From the NCBI GenBank assembly GCA_021847645.1, contig JAJZQG010000017.1, positions 1 through 60,516 of the forward strand: a stretch of 60,516 nt of DNA. Direction: 5' to 3'. Origin of the DNA: Myxococcales bacterium (lineage in GTDB: Bacteria > Myxococcota_A > Polyangia > Polyangiales > Polyangiaceae). Below are positions 8,922 through 19,300 of this stretch, one piece after another; the first letter of the stretch is position 1, and each line of letters begins with the position of its first letter. The notes beneath the pieces were generated by a model. The model was not told the DNA's origin, made no database searches, and saw nothing but the letters and a program-made list of their open reading frames with translations. The translations under genes and the position numbers were made by a program.

Positions 8922-10736
8922 TCAGCGCACGGGCAGCGGGAATCTGCGCGCGTAGATCCCGGGGTGATCCGTCGAATCGTCCTGCCACGCGAACACCACG
9001 TAGCCCGCGCCGCCGATGGTCACCGCGGGCGCGGCGCGCTGGTCGCTGATCTTCGGATCGTTCACGAGGAACGCCGTCTCCTGCCCGTCGACGGAGTTGG
9101 CGAGGAACCCGCTGGATCGATCGAGCAGTCGTCCGCGGATCTCTCCGCCGGCGGACTGCCATGCCACCGCGAAGAACCCGCTGGCGAGAGAGGAGCCCGC
9201 GACCGCAGGACGCTCGGACGCGCCGTCCGCGGTGGCGTCGTTCACCGGCGCGGACTGATCGCCCGCGATGCGCCCGGCCGACGCGTCGAAGCGCTGCATC
9301 ATCACGTTCGTTCCGTCGTGCCACGCCACGACGAACTCGCCGGACGGCAACGCCGCCACGGCCGGCTGGTCCTGCACGCCGGCCGTCACGTCGTTGACCA
9401 CGAAGGCCGCCGCGCCCGAACCCGACGCGTCGACCACGCGCGCGAGCACGCCGTTGGCATCGTTGGCCGACGCGCCTTGCCACGTGATGACCCAGCCGTT
9501 GTCAAATCCCGCAACCTTGGGGAACGACGCGTCTTGCGTCGAAAAGCTGATGTCGGATCCCGACACCCAGCCGGACGGCGACCAGATGCGGCCGCGGACG
9601 CGCTTGGCGGCGTTGTCGGTCCAAACGACGAGCGCCCGTCCCTGCGGACCGCCCGCGACGGCCGGCGAGGTGCATTGATTGAGTCCGAGCGAGTTGATGT
9701 AGACCTGATCGGGATCGGGCTGGCCGTCGGCCGTCACGTGGGTCATCGAGATGTTGACCTGGCCGGCCGCCGTGCTGTTACTGTCGTCCTCGTAGGCCAC
9801 CAGGAAGCTGCCGTCGGCCAGCACGCCGATGGCGGGAGCGCCTTGCGTGCGCGGCCGCTGGTCGAAGCCGGTGGACGTTCCGCCGTTCAGCGGCAACCGG
9901 ATCTGCGCGTGGAGCAATGCCGGGCTGGTGATCGGGAGAACGTCCTGCGTCATCTGCCGGTAGTTGATCTCCGGACCGGTGCCTTGCGGGGCGAAGTTGG
10001 TGTCTTGGAACACCGCGTGCAGCGGGTTCGGGTTCGTCGCGGCCGGCGCCTGGCTCCACGCCAGCGCCACGGCCTTCTTGCTCTGCGGCGGCGCGTTGGT
10101 CACGCTCTTGCCGAGCGGTCCGAGGTTGTCCGACGACAGCAGCAGTTCCTTCGTGTGGCAGTCCGTGTCGCAGATCGGATCATCGGCCGACGGCACGCCG
10201 CCGTTTCCCTCGCACTGCTCGCCGACGCCGATGACGCCGTCGCCGCACACCGCGGGCTGCACGAATCGGCGCATCGACAGGCTCACGTGCAGCGGGTCGG
10301 TGACGACGGCGGCCGTGGTGCACGCGACGCCGAAGGGCTTGTTTTGCTTGTAGCCGACGACCTGGAAGATGAGTTGGCGCGACGGGTCCAACGGCAGCAC
10401 GATCTCGCCGGTGCAGAACACGCCGTTGTCGGGGCAGGCGGAACCGTCGGGAGAGGTGCGCGACAGGGAGGCCTCGACCGGGTTGGTCTGCCCCAAGTCG
10501 AGCGGAACGAGGCCCGTGGTCCCACCGGATGAAGCGACCAGGCCGCTCGTGGCGTCGCACGCATTCCCGCCGGCGGTGTCGACGACGAACAGCGTGGCGG
10601 AGTCGATCTCGTCGAGCAGCGCTTGCGGGGTGGTGATGTCGAGGCCGATGGCGGCCCTTGCGGGCGAAGGTGACGACGAGCAACCGAGCGCAAGCAACAG
10701 GAGCGACGGTGCGAGCCACCTGGGTGCGGCAGACAT
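8922..10736 (-). CDS. Secreted lipoprotein with beta-propeller-like repeats
   Basis: This 604-residue product has a signal peptide ending in a lipobox (LLALGC; lipidated Cys about residue 19). Next comes a domain of about 130 residues, and then a Cys-rich element (VCGDGVIGVGEQCEGNGG ... CDTDC) of the kind common in myxobacterial surface proteins. The C-terminal half contains at least five blade-like repeats with the pattern PAVA...G.FVVAW.D.....MQRFDA, suggesting a beta-propeller. No enzymatic residues are recognised; a cell-surface binding or structural role is plausible. It is not in an operon with its neighbours. Confidence 0.65.
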   Translation of the reverse strand: MSAAPRWLAPSLLLLALGCSSSPSPARAAIGLDITTPQALLDEIDSATLFVVDTAGGNACDATSGLVASSGGTTGLVPLDLGQTNPVEASLSRTSPDGSACPDNGVFCTGEIVLPLDPSRQLIFQVVGYKQNKPFGVACTTAAVVTDPLHVSLSMRRFVQPAVCGDGVIGVGEQCEGNGGVPSADDPICDTDCHTKELLLSSDNLGPLGKSVTNAPPQSKKAVALAWSQAPAATNPNPLHAVFQDTNFAPQGTGPEINYRQMTQDVLPITSPALLHAQIRLPLNGGTSTGFDQRPRTQGAPAIGVLADGSFLVAYEDDSNSTAAGQVNISMTHVTADGQPDPDQVYINSLGLNQCTSPAVAGGPQGRALVVWTDNAAKRVRGRIWSPSGWVSGSDISFSTQDASFPKVAGFDNGWVITWQGASANDANGVLARVVDASGSGAAAFVVNDVTAGVQDQPAVAALPSGEFVVAWHDGTNVMMQRFDASAGRIAGDQSAPVNDATADGASERPAVAGSSLASGFFAVAWQSAGGEIRGRLLDRSSGFLANSVDGQETAFLVNDPKISDQRAAPAVTIGGAGYVVFAWQDDSTDHPGIYARRFPLPVR

Positions 10737-10767
10737 GGGGCGAGTCTAGCTCTGGCGGGCTGTGCCG

Positions 10768-11973
10768 TCAGTATGCGTTGGAGCGGTCGGTGTTGTTGCG
10801 CTGTGCGGGACGCTGCTGCGCGCGATTGGACGGTGTTGCGGCGGCGGGTGCCCGCTGCGCGTTCTGGTTCTGGTTGCGCGAGGGCGAGAGCCTGGCGAGC
10901 TCGGCCTCGGCTCGTTGCCGCTGGCTCTCGATTTGCGCGAGCTCGGTGAGGTACTGGCGGGCGCGCTGCAGGTCGCCCACGATCCGTGCGCACGAAGCGG
11001 CTTCCCACCTGGCCTGGATACCGGCGTTGGTGGAGCCGAACCTACCCATGACCGACTCGAAGCGAGGCAGCGCCTGCGCGCATCCGGCGCTATTTCGAAC
11101 GGACTTGCCCGCGTAGAGCATGGCCGATGCCGCGTTCGCACCGCCGCGTTGCGCGACGGCGTCGAACGCGTGGTACGCGTTCGCGAAGTCACCCGCTTCG
11201 TACAGCGCCATGGCGGCGGCGTAGTCGTCGGCCGGAGGCGCGCCGCCGGCGGGTTGGGCCGCGGCCGGAGCCTGGTTGCCGAAGCCCTGCTGGGCGGCGG
11301 TGCCCGACGCTCCGAGCGCGTTCGCTGCGGTGCCGTCCTCGAGCTGGGCTCGCTGGGCCTCGTCGGCAGCGCGATCGCGGCTCGCGCTGCCGGCCGGCTC
11401 GTCGCTCCTGGCCGCTCTGCGCGCCTCGCGCGATGTCGCATCCAGATCGTCCTCGCGTGGCGCCGGCGCGGCTTCGGCCCGCGCGCCCGTCCGCGAGTCG
11501 GCGCCCGCGAGCGGCTCGAGGCGCTCGGGCACGGCGGCCGGCGTCTCGTCGATCCGATCGCGCTCGGGCACGCCCTGCTCGGTGACGTGCACGACGTCGG
11601 CTTTGCCGGCGCCGGGCCGTCCGCGCAACAGCAGCAGGCTCGAGCCGATCATCAAGAGCAGCAGCGCCGCCATGGCGAGCTGAGGACGCATGGCATAGCT
11701 GCCCGCGACCGAAACCCACCTGCCGAGCCTGGCGGGCCAAGGCACTTGGCGCTGCGCTGCGCGAGCCGCTTCCATCACTCGGGCGCGCACTCCCGGAGGC
11801 GGATCGACTTGCGGCAAGGTCGCTGCGCGTCGTGCCGAGCGAAGGCCGGACAGCTGCGCGGCGCAGCGCTCGCAACGGTCCATGTGGCGGCGGGCAGCAG
11901 CCAGCTCCTCGCTGTCGGAGAGCTCTCCGTACAGCATGTCGAGGACGATCTGGTCGAACTGCTCGCAGTCCAT
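10768..11973 (-). CDS. Transmembrane anti-sigma factor with zinc-finger head and TPR-like tail
   Basis: This 401-residue protein starts with a putative anti-sigma zinc finger: Cys3 and a HxxxCxxC motif (His30, Cys34, Cys37), typical of zf-HC2 anti-sigma factors that hold ECF sigma factors inactive in the cytoplasm. One transmembrane helix spans residues 98-117. A long Ala/Arg/Glu-rich, low-complexity periplasmic region follows, then a short helical-repeat region (AAAMALYEAGDFANAYHAFD) resembling TPRs. The gene starts 18 nt after the sigma factor stop, so the two form an operon. The TPR-like periplasmic part may sense envelope state; this is inference. Confidence 0.8.
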   Translation of the reverse strand: MDCEQFDQIVLDMLYGELSDSEELAAARRHMDRCERCAAQLSGLRSARRAATLPQVDPPPGVRARVMEAARAAQRQVPWPARLGRWVSVAGSYAMRPQLAMAALLLLMIGSSLLLLRGRPGAGKADVVHVTEQGVPERDRIDETPAAVPERLEPLAGADSRTGARAEAAPAPREDDLDATSREARRAARSDEPAGSASRDRAADEAQRAQLEDGTAANALGASGTAAQQGFGNQAPAAAQPAGGAPPADDYAAAMALYEAGDFANAYHAFDAVAQRGGANAASAMLYAGKSVRNSAGCAQALPRFESVMGRFGSTNAGIQARWEAASCARIVGDLQRARQYLTELAQIESQRQRAEAELARLSPSRNQNQNAQRAPAAATPSNRAQQRPAQRNNTDRSNAY

Positions 11974-11991
11974 GGCTACCTGTCCCTCACC

Positions 11992-12609
11992 CTAGCGTGA
12001 TTCGGCGTCCTGTGCGTCGTCGAACTCGCGCAGGGCCTCCTGCAGGCGCTCGAGCGCGTAGCGCATGCGGCTCTTGACGGTGTTCTCCGGGGTGTCGGTG
12101 AGCTTTGCGATGTCCTTGAACGGAAGGTTGGCGACCTCCCGGAGCAGGAAGACCTCCCGTTGGTCGTCGGGCAGGTCTTCCACGGCGGCGGCGATGCGCT
12201 GCCGCAGCTCGTGCGAGATGGCGCTTCGCTCTGCGGACGCGCTGAAGTGCTCGTCCGGGGTCTGGTCGGCGTGGCTGCGTTGCCCCTCGGTGCGCGGCTG
12301 CTCGAACGAGTCGTGGTTGCGCAACGACAGCTTGCGGAGGTGGTCGATGCACAAGTTGCGCGCGATGGAGTAGACCCAGGTCGAGAAGCGCGCTTCGTGC
12401 TTGAATTCGGCTGCGTTTTGAACGACCCGAAGGAATACCTCCTGCAGGATGTCCTCGGCGGCCGGCCCGGAGCGGACAAAGCGCAGCACGAAGTTGAACA
12501 GCGGGGACTCGTGGCGGTCGACCAGCTGACCGAAGGCGACCAGATCGCCCCGCTGGAAGCGGAGCATGAGGATCTCGTCGGTGACATCGTGCTGGATCCG
12601 AGGCGCCAC
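11992..12609 (-). CDS. ECF-type RNA polymerase sigma factor
   Basis: This 205-residue protein contains sigma region 2 (FGQLVDRHESPLFNFV ... AEDILQEVFLRV ... FSTWVYSIARNLCIDHLRK) and region 4 (LPDDQREVFLLREVANLPFKDIA ... NTVKSRMRYALERLQ), with no regions 1 or 3. That is the group 4/ECF layout. The GTG start at 12607-12609 is preceded by AAGGA 9 nt upstream. The anti-sigma factor gene follows directly. The pair is divergent from the Glt-like operon across a 376-bp intergenic region, making that operon a candidate target, though no ECF-type promoter was identified by eye. Confidence 0.9.
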   Translation of the reverse strand: MAPRIQHDVTDEILMLRFQRGDLVAFGQLVDRHESPLFNFVLRFVRSGPAAEDILQEVFLRVVQNAAEFKHEARFSTWVYSIARNLCIDHLRKLSLRNHDSFEQPRTEGQRSHADQTPDEHFSASAERSAISHELRQRIAAAVEDLPDDQREVFLLREVANLPFKDIAKLTDTPENTVKSRMRYALERLQEALREFDDAQDAESR

Positions 12610-12985
12610 CGAACCTGTTCCTTCAGCGCTGGTCCGGGCAACCGGACAGCTCGGGGTGGGAGTGCGTGGAAGGCGACCTCGACCATGGGAACCTCAACGT
12701 CCGCGCTGGGACGCTCCCGATCAGACGCAGCGGGAGACGGAAGGATCTCGAGCCACCGGAGGGAGTCGGCAGGCGGCCGGATCGAGGTTCGGGGTGGCGG
12801 CGGGGCATGGCGATGGATCGTGTATACGCGAACCGACGCTTCGGGCTCAACAAGCGTGTCCAGTGGCGCGACGCGTCTGGGCTTGAAAGGGGCTCTGCCA
12901 ACATCTAGACTAGCCCGGCTTCCACACCGTACCCGGCGCATGCATATCCGGGGGGCTATCTCGTCGAAGAGTGCAGGGGTCAACG
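12610..12985. other. Divergent intergenic region between the ECF sigma gene and the Glt-like operon
   Basis: This stretch holds the sigma gene's upstream region on the left and a sigma-70-like promoter for the rightward operon at 12883-12911. I see no small gene or RNA with support. A classical GGAACC-type ECF -35 motif facing the sigma gene was looked for by eye and not found. Confidence 0.5.
12883..12911 (+). promoter_or_regulatory. Candidate sigma-70 promoter of the Glt-like operon
   Basis: TTGAAA (12883-12888) and TAGACT (12906-12911) are separated by exactly 17 nt and lie 74 nt upstream of the first ATG of the operon. In such GC-rich DNA this match is unlikely by chance, but no transcript data are available. 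Confidence 0.5.
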
Positions 12986-13819
12986 ATGGCGCGTACATTC
13001 CCACGAGTTGCTGTTCTTCTGACTTTGGTTGCGACCGTACTGGCCCTCGCTTCCGGGCGAGCTACAGCACAGCCTTCTCATCCGTCTTCCACGACGCCTG
13101 CGGCATCGGGCTCCGCCGCGTCTGCCGCGTCCGCCGCGCCGGCTACGTCCGCGGGTACGCCTGCAGCGCTGCCCGCCGCGTCCGGCAGCGCTGCTGCGCC
13201 TGCGAGCACGGCCGTGGACGGTGCGGCCTACGCGGTGCGGCTTCGGGATCTGGAGCAGCGCATCGACGAGTTGAAGGAGCAGATCCGCCGCAGCCACACG
13301 CGGCTGTCGCTGCTTTCGGACACGATTCTGGGCGGCGGGGTTGCGGGGTCGCGGGCGGAGATCTCGTTCGTCAACGAGATGTCGGGCGCGTTCCGCCTGA
13401 CCCGCGCGGTGTTCATCCTCGACAACGCGGTGCAGTACAACAAGAGCGATGATACCGGTTCCCTGTCGGACCAGCATACGCTGCCCATCTACTCCGGCGC
13501 GATCCCGCCCGGAGATCACACCTTGCAGGTGCTCATCGAGCTGCGAGGCAACGGCTACGGCGTGTTCTCGTACCTGCGCGGCTACAAGTTCGAAGTCCGC
13601 TCCAGCCATTCGTTCACCGTGGTCGAGGGCAAGGTGGCAACGATCCAGGCCACCGCCTACGAGAAGGGCGGTGTCACCACGCCGCTCGAAGAGCGTCCGG
13701 CCATCCGCTACCTCGAGAAGTACGACAACGTCTCGGCGTCCCCGTCCTCCGGCTCGGCCGCGCCGCAGCCGTCGTCGGGAGCCGGCGTGTCTGGCGGCAT
13801 CTCCATTGGGGGGAATTGA
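12986..13819 (+). CDS. Secreted coiled-coil/beta-sandwich protein, first gene of the Glt-like operon
   Basis: This 277-residue product has an N-terminal signal peptide (VAVLLTLVATVLALASGRATA). A Ser/Ala/Pro-rich linker follows (to about residue 75), then a short coiled coil (RLRDLEQRIDELKEQIRRS). A globular region of mostly predicted beta strands (FRLTRAVFILDNAVQYN ... GDHTLQVLIELRGNGYG) and a second Ser/Ala-rich tail complete it. It is therefore periplasmic or surface-exposed. I do not recognise a named family. AGGGG (12975-12979) precedes the ATG at a suitable distance. The next gene begins 2 nt after its stop, so it is cotranscribed with the TPR proteins and probably belongs to the same envelope complex. 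Confidence 0.75.
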   Translation: MARTFPRVAVLLTLVATVLALASGRATAQPSHPSSTTPAASGSAASAASAAPATSAGTPAALPAASGSAAAPASTAVDGAAYAVRLRDLEQRIDELKEQIRRSHTRLSLLSDTILGGGVAGSRAEISFVNEMSGAFRLTRAVFILDNAVQYNKSDDTGSLSDQHTLPIYSGAIPPGDHTLQVLIELRGNGYGVFSYLRGYKFEVRSSHSFTVVEGKVATIQATAYEKGGVTTPLEERPAIRYLEKYDNVSASPSSGSAAPQPSSGAGVSGGISIGGN

Positions 13820-13820
13820 C

Positions 13821-16253
13821 GTGCGCACTACCAGGCTCCTTGCCGGAGCAGCCACGGCAGTAGCCCTGCTCGTGTCGTCTCGCGCGACATGGGCCATCTC
13901 CGCCAACGACGCCCTCGAGTCGGCGCGTCGCACTATCGCCGAGCAACAGGGCGGCGTGGCGCGGATCAAGTCGAGCATGGCCTCTGCGGGCCTTGCCCAG
14001 GCAAGCCCGCAGGAGCGCCTGTCGGACGCCGACCTGCTGTTCCGGACGCGGGACTACGAACGCGCCGCCATCGTGTTCAGCGAGCTCGTCGAGAAGTACC
14101 CCAACGAGCCCAACGTGTACGCCGAGGCGCTCAATGGCCTGGGCGAGACGTACTATCAATCCAAGCAGTATTTGTCGGCCAAGCGAGTGTTCACGCGGCT
14201 GGTGTCCGAAGCCCCGCACAGCCCGCGGCTGCAGGCCTACCGCGGCCAGGCCATCGCGCGCCTGGCCGACATCGCCCTGCGAACCCATGACACCTCGAGC
14301 CTCGACGACCTGTTCGCGCAGCTGAACCAGGAGCCTCCCTCCTCGGTGGAGCCCATGCTGGCCTATGCGCGCGGGCGCGTGCTGCTGGCAAAGGGAGACA
14401 CCGATGGCGCCCGGCGCTCGTTCCAGGCCGTGCCATCTTCCGCATCGATATACCCCCAGGCCATGTACCTGCTCGGTGTGGTTGCCCTGCACGAGGCTCA
14501 GGCCAAGGCAGCTGCGTCCCAGCCGGCGCCGGCCGCACCTTCTCCCGCGGCCGCTCCGGCAACCGGCGCTCCTGGACAACCTTCGCCTTCCTCCGCGTCC
14601 AAGCGAGGGGAGTACGTGGCCGCCATCGACGCTTTCGCGGCCGTCACGCGCTTGCCCGGCGACACGCCGGATCATCAGCTCGTCGTCGACCTGGCGTGGA
14701 TGGCGATGGGACGGCTGCTGTTCGAATCCCAGCAGTACCAGGCTTCCGTTGACGCCTACAACCACGTCGGGCGCACCTCGCCCGAGTTCGGCACCATGCT
14801 GTTCGAGGTCGCGACGGTCTATGTCCAGATGGGCGACATGACGCGAGCGCAGCGTGCGCTCGAGGTGCTCTCGCTTGTGGATCCTGACAGCACCGATGCG
14901 CCGGACGCGGGGTTGCTTCGCGGCGATCTCGAGCTTCGCTCGGGCCAGTTCAAGGACGCCCTTGCGACGTTCCAAGCGATGCATGCGCGATACGAGCCCA
15001 TGCGTGAGAACGTCCAGGGCTTCCTCAACTCCACCAACGACCCGTCGGTGTACTACCAGCGCCTCATCGAGCAGCAGCTCGACGCCGTGGCGGCACCGAG
15101 CACGTTGCCGCCTCTTGCGATCCAATGGGCGCGGGAAGCCGAAAACGGGCCGGAGGCCTTCGCGGTCGTCGATGAGGTCGTCGAGACGCGCAAGCTCTTG
15201 AAGCGGGCGCAGGATCTCTCCGAGCGGTTGACGTTCGTGATGAACTCAGCCGGGCGGGTGCGAGCCTTCCCGGAGCTGAAGGCCGGTGAGCAGGCCGCGA
15301 TCGGTGTGATCAACGGGCTGATGAGGGCACGGGCCACGCTGGGCCAGGGCCTCGATGACGTGGAGCCGTCGGATGTGCCGGCGGAGCTGGGGCAGGTGAG
15401 GCAAGAACGTCGAGCGTTGCAGAGCAAGGTGCTTTCGCTCCCCGTCACGCCCTCCGATTTCCAGGTTCGCGACAACGACGCGACGGCGCAGTGGAACCGG
15501 GTGTCGCAGAAGCTTCAACAGTCGACCCTCGAAGTCGACCTGCTGCAAGCGATGGTCAACGGTTTGCACCGCGTCATGGCCGACAAGGCCAGCTCCGGTG
15601 CCGCGCCGGATCCCGCCTTCGCCGCGCGCATCAACGGTGAGCTGCAGGCCAGCGAGCAGGGAATCGCGACCTTCCGCACGCAAATCGACCAGCTTCGTCG
15701 CGCCGTGGAAGGCGCGCGGCTGACCTCGGGAGCGAGCGACTCGAGCGTGTTCGACGACGAGAACGTTCGCGAGCGATTCAAGGCGGCTCTCGCGCGGGAG
15801 GTCATGCTCGTGAGCCGGGGCGATGCGGGAGGCAGGGCCGGCGCTTGGGCGGGTCAAGTTGCGCCGCTGCTCTCCCAGGCCGACCAGATCGAGGCTGAAG
15901 CGGAGAAGATGCGCCGCGACATCGAGGAGCAGGTGGGCACGAAGAGCACGACCCTGCTCGCCGACGTCATGGCCGAACGCACCAAGATCGCGGGCTATGC
16001 GGCCCAGCTCGACGTGCTCGACCAGGAGGCTCGTGTCGTGGTCGGCCAGGTCGCGCAGCGCAACCTAGGCCTCGTCGGGGACCGCTTGAAGACGATCGTC
16101 GTGCGGTCGGACGTGGGGGTCACCGAGGAGGCGTGGGAAGTGCGCGAGGAGCAGCAGGTCCGAGTGCGCAACCTGCAGACCGAGCGGGCCCGCTCCGAGC
16201 GGCTGCTCAACGAGGAACTCCGTGAAGTACTGGACGACGCGACAGACAAGTAA
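13821..16253 (+). CDS. Secreted TPR/coiled-coil protein of the Glt-like operon
   Basis: This 810-residue protein starts at a GTG 2 nt after the preceding stop and has a signal peptide (LLAGAATAVALLVSSRATWA). Residues about 60-460 form tetratricopeptide-like repeats, with repeated patterns such as YERAAIVFSELVEKYPNEP and QYQASVDAYNHVGRTSPEF. An Ala/Pro-rich linker interrupts them near residues 230-260. The last roughly 300 residues are heptad-rich and likely coiled coil. No catalytic motif is visible. It is predicted periplasmic and by position a partner of the GltD/GltE-like proteins. It could be the counterpart of the periplasmic TPR protein GltC, but I cannot confirm this. Confidence 0.75.
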   Translation: MRTTRLLAGAATAVALLVSSRATWAISANDALESARRTIAEQQGGVARIKSSMASAGLAQASPQERLSDADLLFRTRDYERAAIVFSELVEKYPNEPNVYAEALNGLGETYYQSKQYLSAKRVFTRLVSEAPHSPRLQAYRGQAIARLADIALRTHDTSSLDDLFAQLNQEPPSSVEPMLAYARGRVLLAKGDTDGARRSFQAVPSSASIYPQAMYLLGVVALHEAQAKAAASQPAPAAPSPAAAPATGAPGQPSPSSASKRGEYVAAIDAFAAVTRLPGDTPDHQLVVDLAWMAMGRLLFESQQYQASVDAYNHVGRTSPEFGTMLFEVATVYVQMGDMTRAQRALEVLSLVDPDSTDAPDAGLLRGDLELRSGQFKDALATFQAMHARYEPMRENVQGFLNSTNDPSVYYQRLIEQQLDAVAAPSTLPPLAIQWAREAENGPEAFAVVDEVVETRKLLKRAQDLSERLTFVMNSAGRVRAFPELKAGEQAAIGVINGLMRARATLGQGLDDVEPSDVPAELGQVRQERRALQSKVLSLPVTPSDFQVRDNDATAQWNRVSQKLQQSTLEVDLLQAMVNGLHRVMADKASSGAAPDPAFAARINGELQASEQGIATFRTQIDQLRRAVEGARLTSGASDSSVFDDENVRERFKAALAREVMLVSRGDAGGRAGAWAGQVAPLLSQADQIEAEAEKMRRDIEEQVGTKSTTLLADVMAERTKIAGYAAQLDVLDQEARVVVGQVAQRNLGLVGDRLKTIVVRSDVGVTEEAWEVREEQQVRVRNLQTERARSERLLNEELREVLDDATDK

Positions 16254-16300
16254 CGGCGCGTCGGTCGATGTTGGGACCGAAGTGCACGGGAGCGAGCATC

Positions 16301-19300
16301 ATGGGGCGTGAGAGGCGAGCTTGGGGGCGACGAACCGCGGGGTTGGCGTGGCTGCTCGGAACACTGGTCCTGGCGGTCGCCCCGGATGCGGCCTCGCAGC
16401 CGAAGAAGAAGCCGGCGACCACCCAGGCCGCCGAGGCTGCACCGCCGGTTAGCGAGCCGTCGGACGGCACTCCGTTGGATGATTCGTTGCGGGAGCTGTT
16501 TACGGCTGGCGGCACGCTGGCCGGCTACGCCGGCGACGGGAAGGCCGGGGCAGGGCGAAGCACGGTGCCGCAGCTTCCCCCGCCCACGCCCGAGCAGCTG
16601 CGCTCTCTGGCGCGCATGCAGACCGAGTCCGGCGTCTACGTGAAGGCCGCCAAGGACTACAGAGACACGATCACCCAGATCGTCAAGCAGCACTACGAAG
16701 CCCGCCGGCGTCGGATGCTTGCCGGGCTCGACCGCGAGATAGGCATCGAGCAGGCCGAGTTGGTCAAGGCGCGCGACGAGGCCATCACGCGCCTCGAGGA
16801 GTTCGTGCAGCGCTACAGCGGCCCCAATGCCCAGCCCGACGCCACGCCCGACGCCATGTTCCGTCTCGCCGCGCTGTATGACGAGCGGGCGCGGGCGACG
16901 ACGGCGATGGACATCAGCGGCGGCTTGAAGCCGGCGATCGCGCTCTACAAGCGGATCGTGCGGGAGTTCCCGAACTACCGGGAGCTCGCGGGCGTCTACT
17001 ACTACCTCGGCCACGCGCTGAACGACTCGAACCGTCTCGACGAGGCCCAGCAAGTCTGGCGTTCGTTGGTGTGCTTCAACCTGTATCCGTATCCGGTGCC
17101 TACCGACCCGGCGGATCCGGACAAGGACATCATCAAGCCGCTGCCCCAGGACCATGACCAGGCGTACTGGACCGAGTGGCATCGTCGCTACCCCACCCCC
17201 GAGACGTTGAAGACCGGCGGCAAGGCCAAGGGGCCAAAGGCCAAGGCAGCGGCCACCGCGAGCCTCGAGAACGAGGACACCGTGTTTCACGACCCGTTCC
17301 CGGCGTCGTGCACGCCCGTGCCCCAGAGCGTCGATCCGGGCCGCGATCCGAGGTACCTCGCCGAAGTCTGGTGGAAGATCGGAGACTGGTACTTCGACGA
17401 GCTCGATCCGAGCGCGGGCCCGTTCTCGCTGAACCGGGCGGTGTCGGCCTACCGGCACTCGATGGACGCGGCGAACAAAGAGAAGGGCGTGCTGTACGGC
17501 GTGTCGATGTACAAGCTGGCCTGGACGTACTTCAAGCAGCAGCGCTACGAGGCTGCCACGCGCGAGTTCGTGGACCTGCTGCGCTACACCGACGAGGTGC
17601 AGAAGCGCACGGGCGACCCTGGCGCGGACTTCCGGTCCGAAGCCTACACCTACATCGCCGGTTCGGTGACCTACCTGGACTTCGCGGGGCCCGACGAGTC
17701 GGAGCCGTTCATTCCGCGTCCCGACGCCATCGACCTGTACGGCAACGAGCCGGCCAAGATGGAAGACAAGATGCGCGTGGCCATCCAGCGCGTCCAGGAC
17801 CCGTCGCTGATCCCGCAGGACCAGCCCTGGTCGGTCAACATCTACAAGGCGCTGGCCGACGAGTTCAAGGATCTGAACCAGTCCCGCAACCGCATCGAAG
17901 TCTCGGAGCTCATCCTGCAGAAGTGGCCCCTGAGCCGCGATGCGCCCGAGATCCAGTCGGGCATCGCCGACACCTACGAGGAGATGGCGCGGCTGTCTCG
18001 CGAGGGAACCGAGGAGCGCAAGCAGAACGCGGCCAAGGCACTCGAGGCGCGCAGCAAGCTCGTCGCGTACGTGGGCAACACCCCTTGGGTCGAGGCCAAC
18101 AAGAGCGATCCGGAAGCGATCCAGATGGCCGAGCGGCTCGTTCGCGGCGGCCTGCAGCGGGCCGCGGCCGAGCACACCAACAACGCTCGCCAGCTTGCCG
18201 ACCAGGCCAAGAATACCGGCGACGAGGCCGAGCGTCGCGCCGGCTACGAGCGCGCCTTGTCCGAGTACCGCCTCGCTGCTCAGGCCTGGGCGAGCTACAT
18301 CCAGCAGGACCAGAACGCCCCCGACGTCTACGAGTCGCGCTTCTGGCTGGCCGATGCGCTTCACGGGATCGTGGAGACCAAGGTGCTGCTGGGTGTCACG
18401 CCCACGTACCAGGACGTGCTCAAGGCGCGTCAGGCGGCGATCGATGTGCGTGACTCGAACGAAGACGACCGCTACCTGTTCCCGGCCGCCTACTACGCGG
18501 TGAACCTGGCGTTCCTTGTGCGCGACGACCGGCTGCGCGTGGCGCGCGAGACCAACGGCGCCCAGGGTTTGAAGGAGCGCACCGAGCTGGAGTTCACGGG
18601 TACCGGCAAGGACCGCAAGGTTCTGGAGTCCGACTTGCCGCCCGTGGTCAAGTTCCTCAACCTCTCCCAGCAGGAGTACATCGATCGCGTTCCTCCCTCC
18701 AAGGACCAGGGCGACAAGATCGACATGTTCCGCTTCCAGATCGCCGAGTCCTACTTCTTTTACGGCCACTTCAACGAGGCGACCAAGCGCTACGAGCCCA
18801 TCTACGAGTCGGAGTGCGGCAAGACCGAGTACGGCTTCAAGGCTTGGGAACGTCTGCTGACCATGAGCAACCTGGAAGGCGACGTGGAGCGCAGCCGCAA
18901 GCTCGCCGAGGAGCAGCAGGCCAAGAGCTGCGCGGTCAGCGAGGAGCAGAAGACGGCGGCCACGCTGCTCATTAATCCCACGTTGCAGGAAGCGGCGTAC
19001 CGCGACGCGCGTGTGGCGTTCGAGCAAGCCAAGAAGATGAAGGACGGGCCGGAGCGCGATGCGATGTGGCGCAAGGCGGCGGCGCTGTACAAGGCGGCGC
19101 TGGAGAAGGCGCCGGATCGCGACGAGGCTCCCGAAGCCGCGATGAACGGTGCGTTCTGCTACAAGCAGGTCGGCGAGTACGACAAGGCCATCGAGATGTA
19201 CGAGCTGTTCATCGGGCGCTACGGCGACGAGAAGACGCTCGGCAAGCTCGAGACGGGCGATGCGAAGGCCAACCCGCCCGTGGCGGCCGACCCGGAGAAG

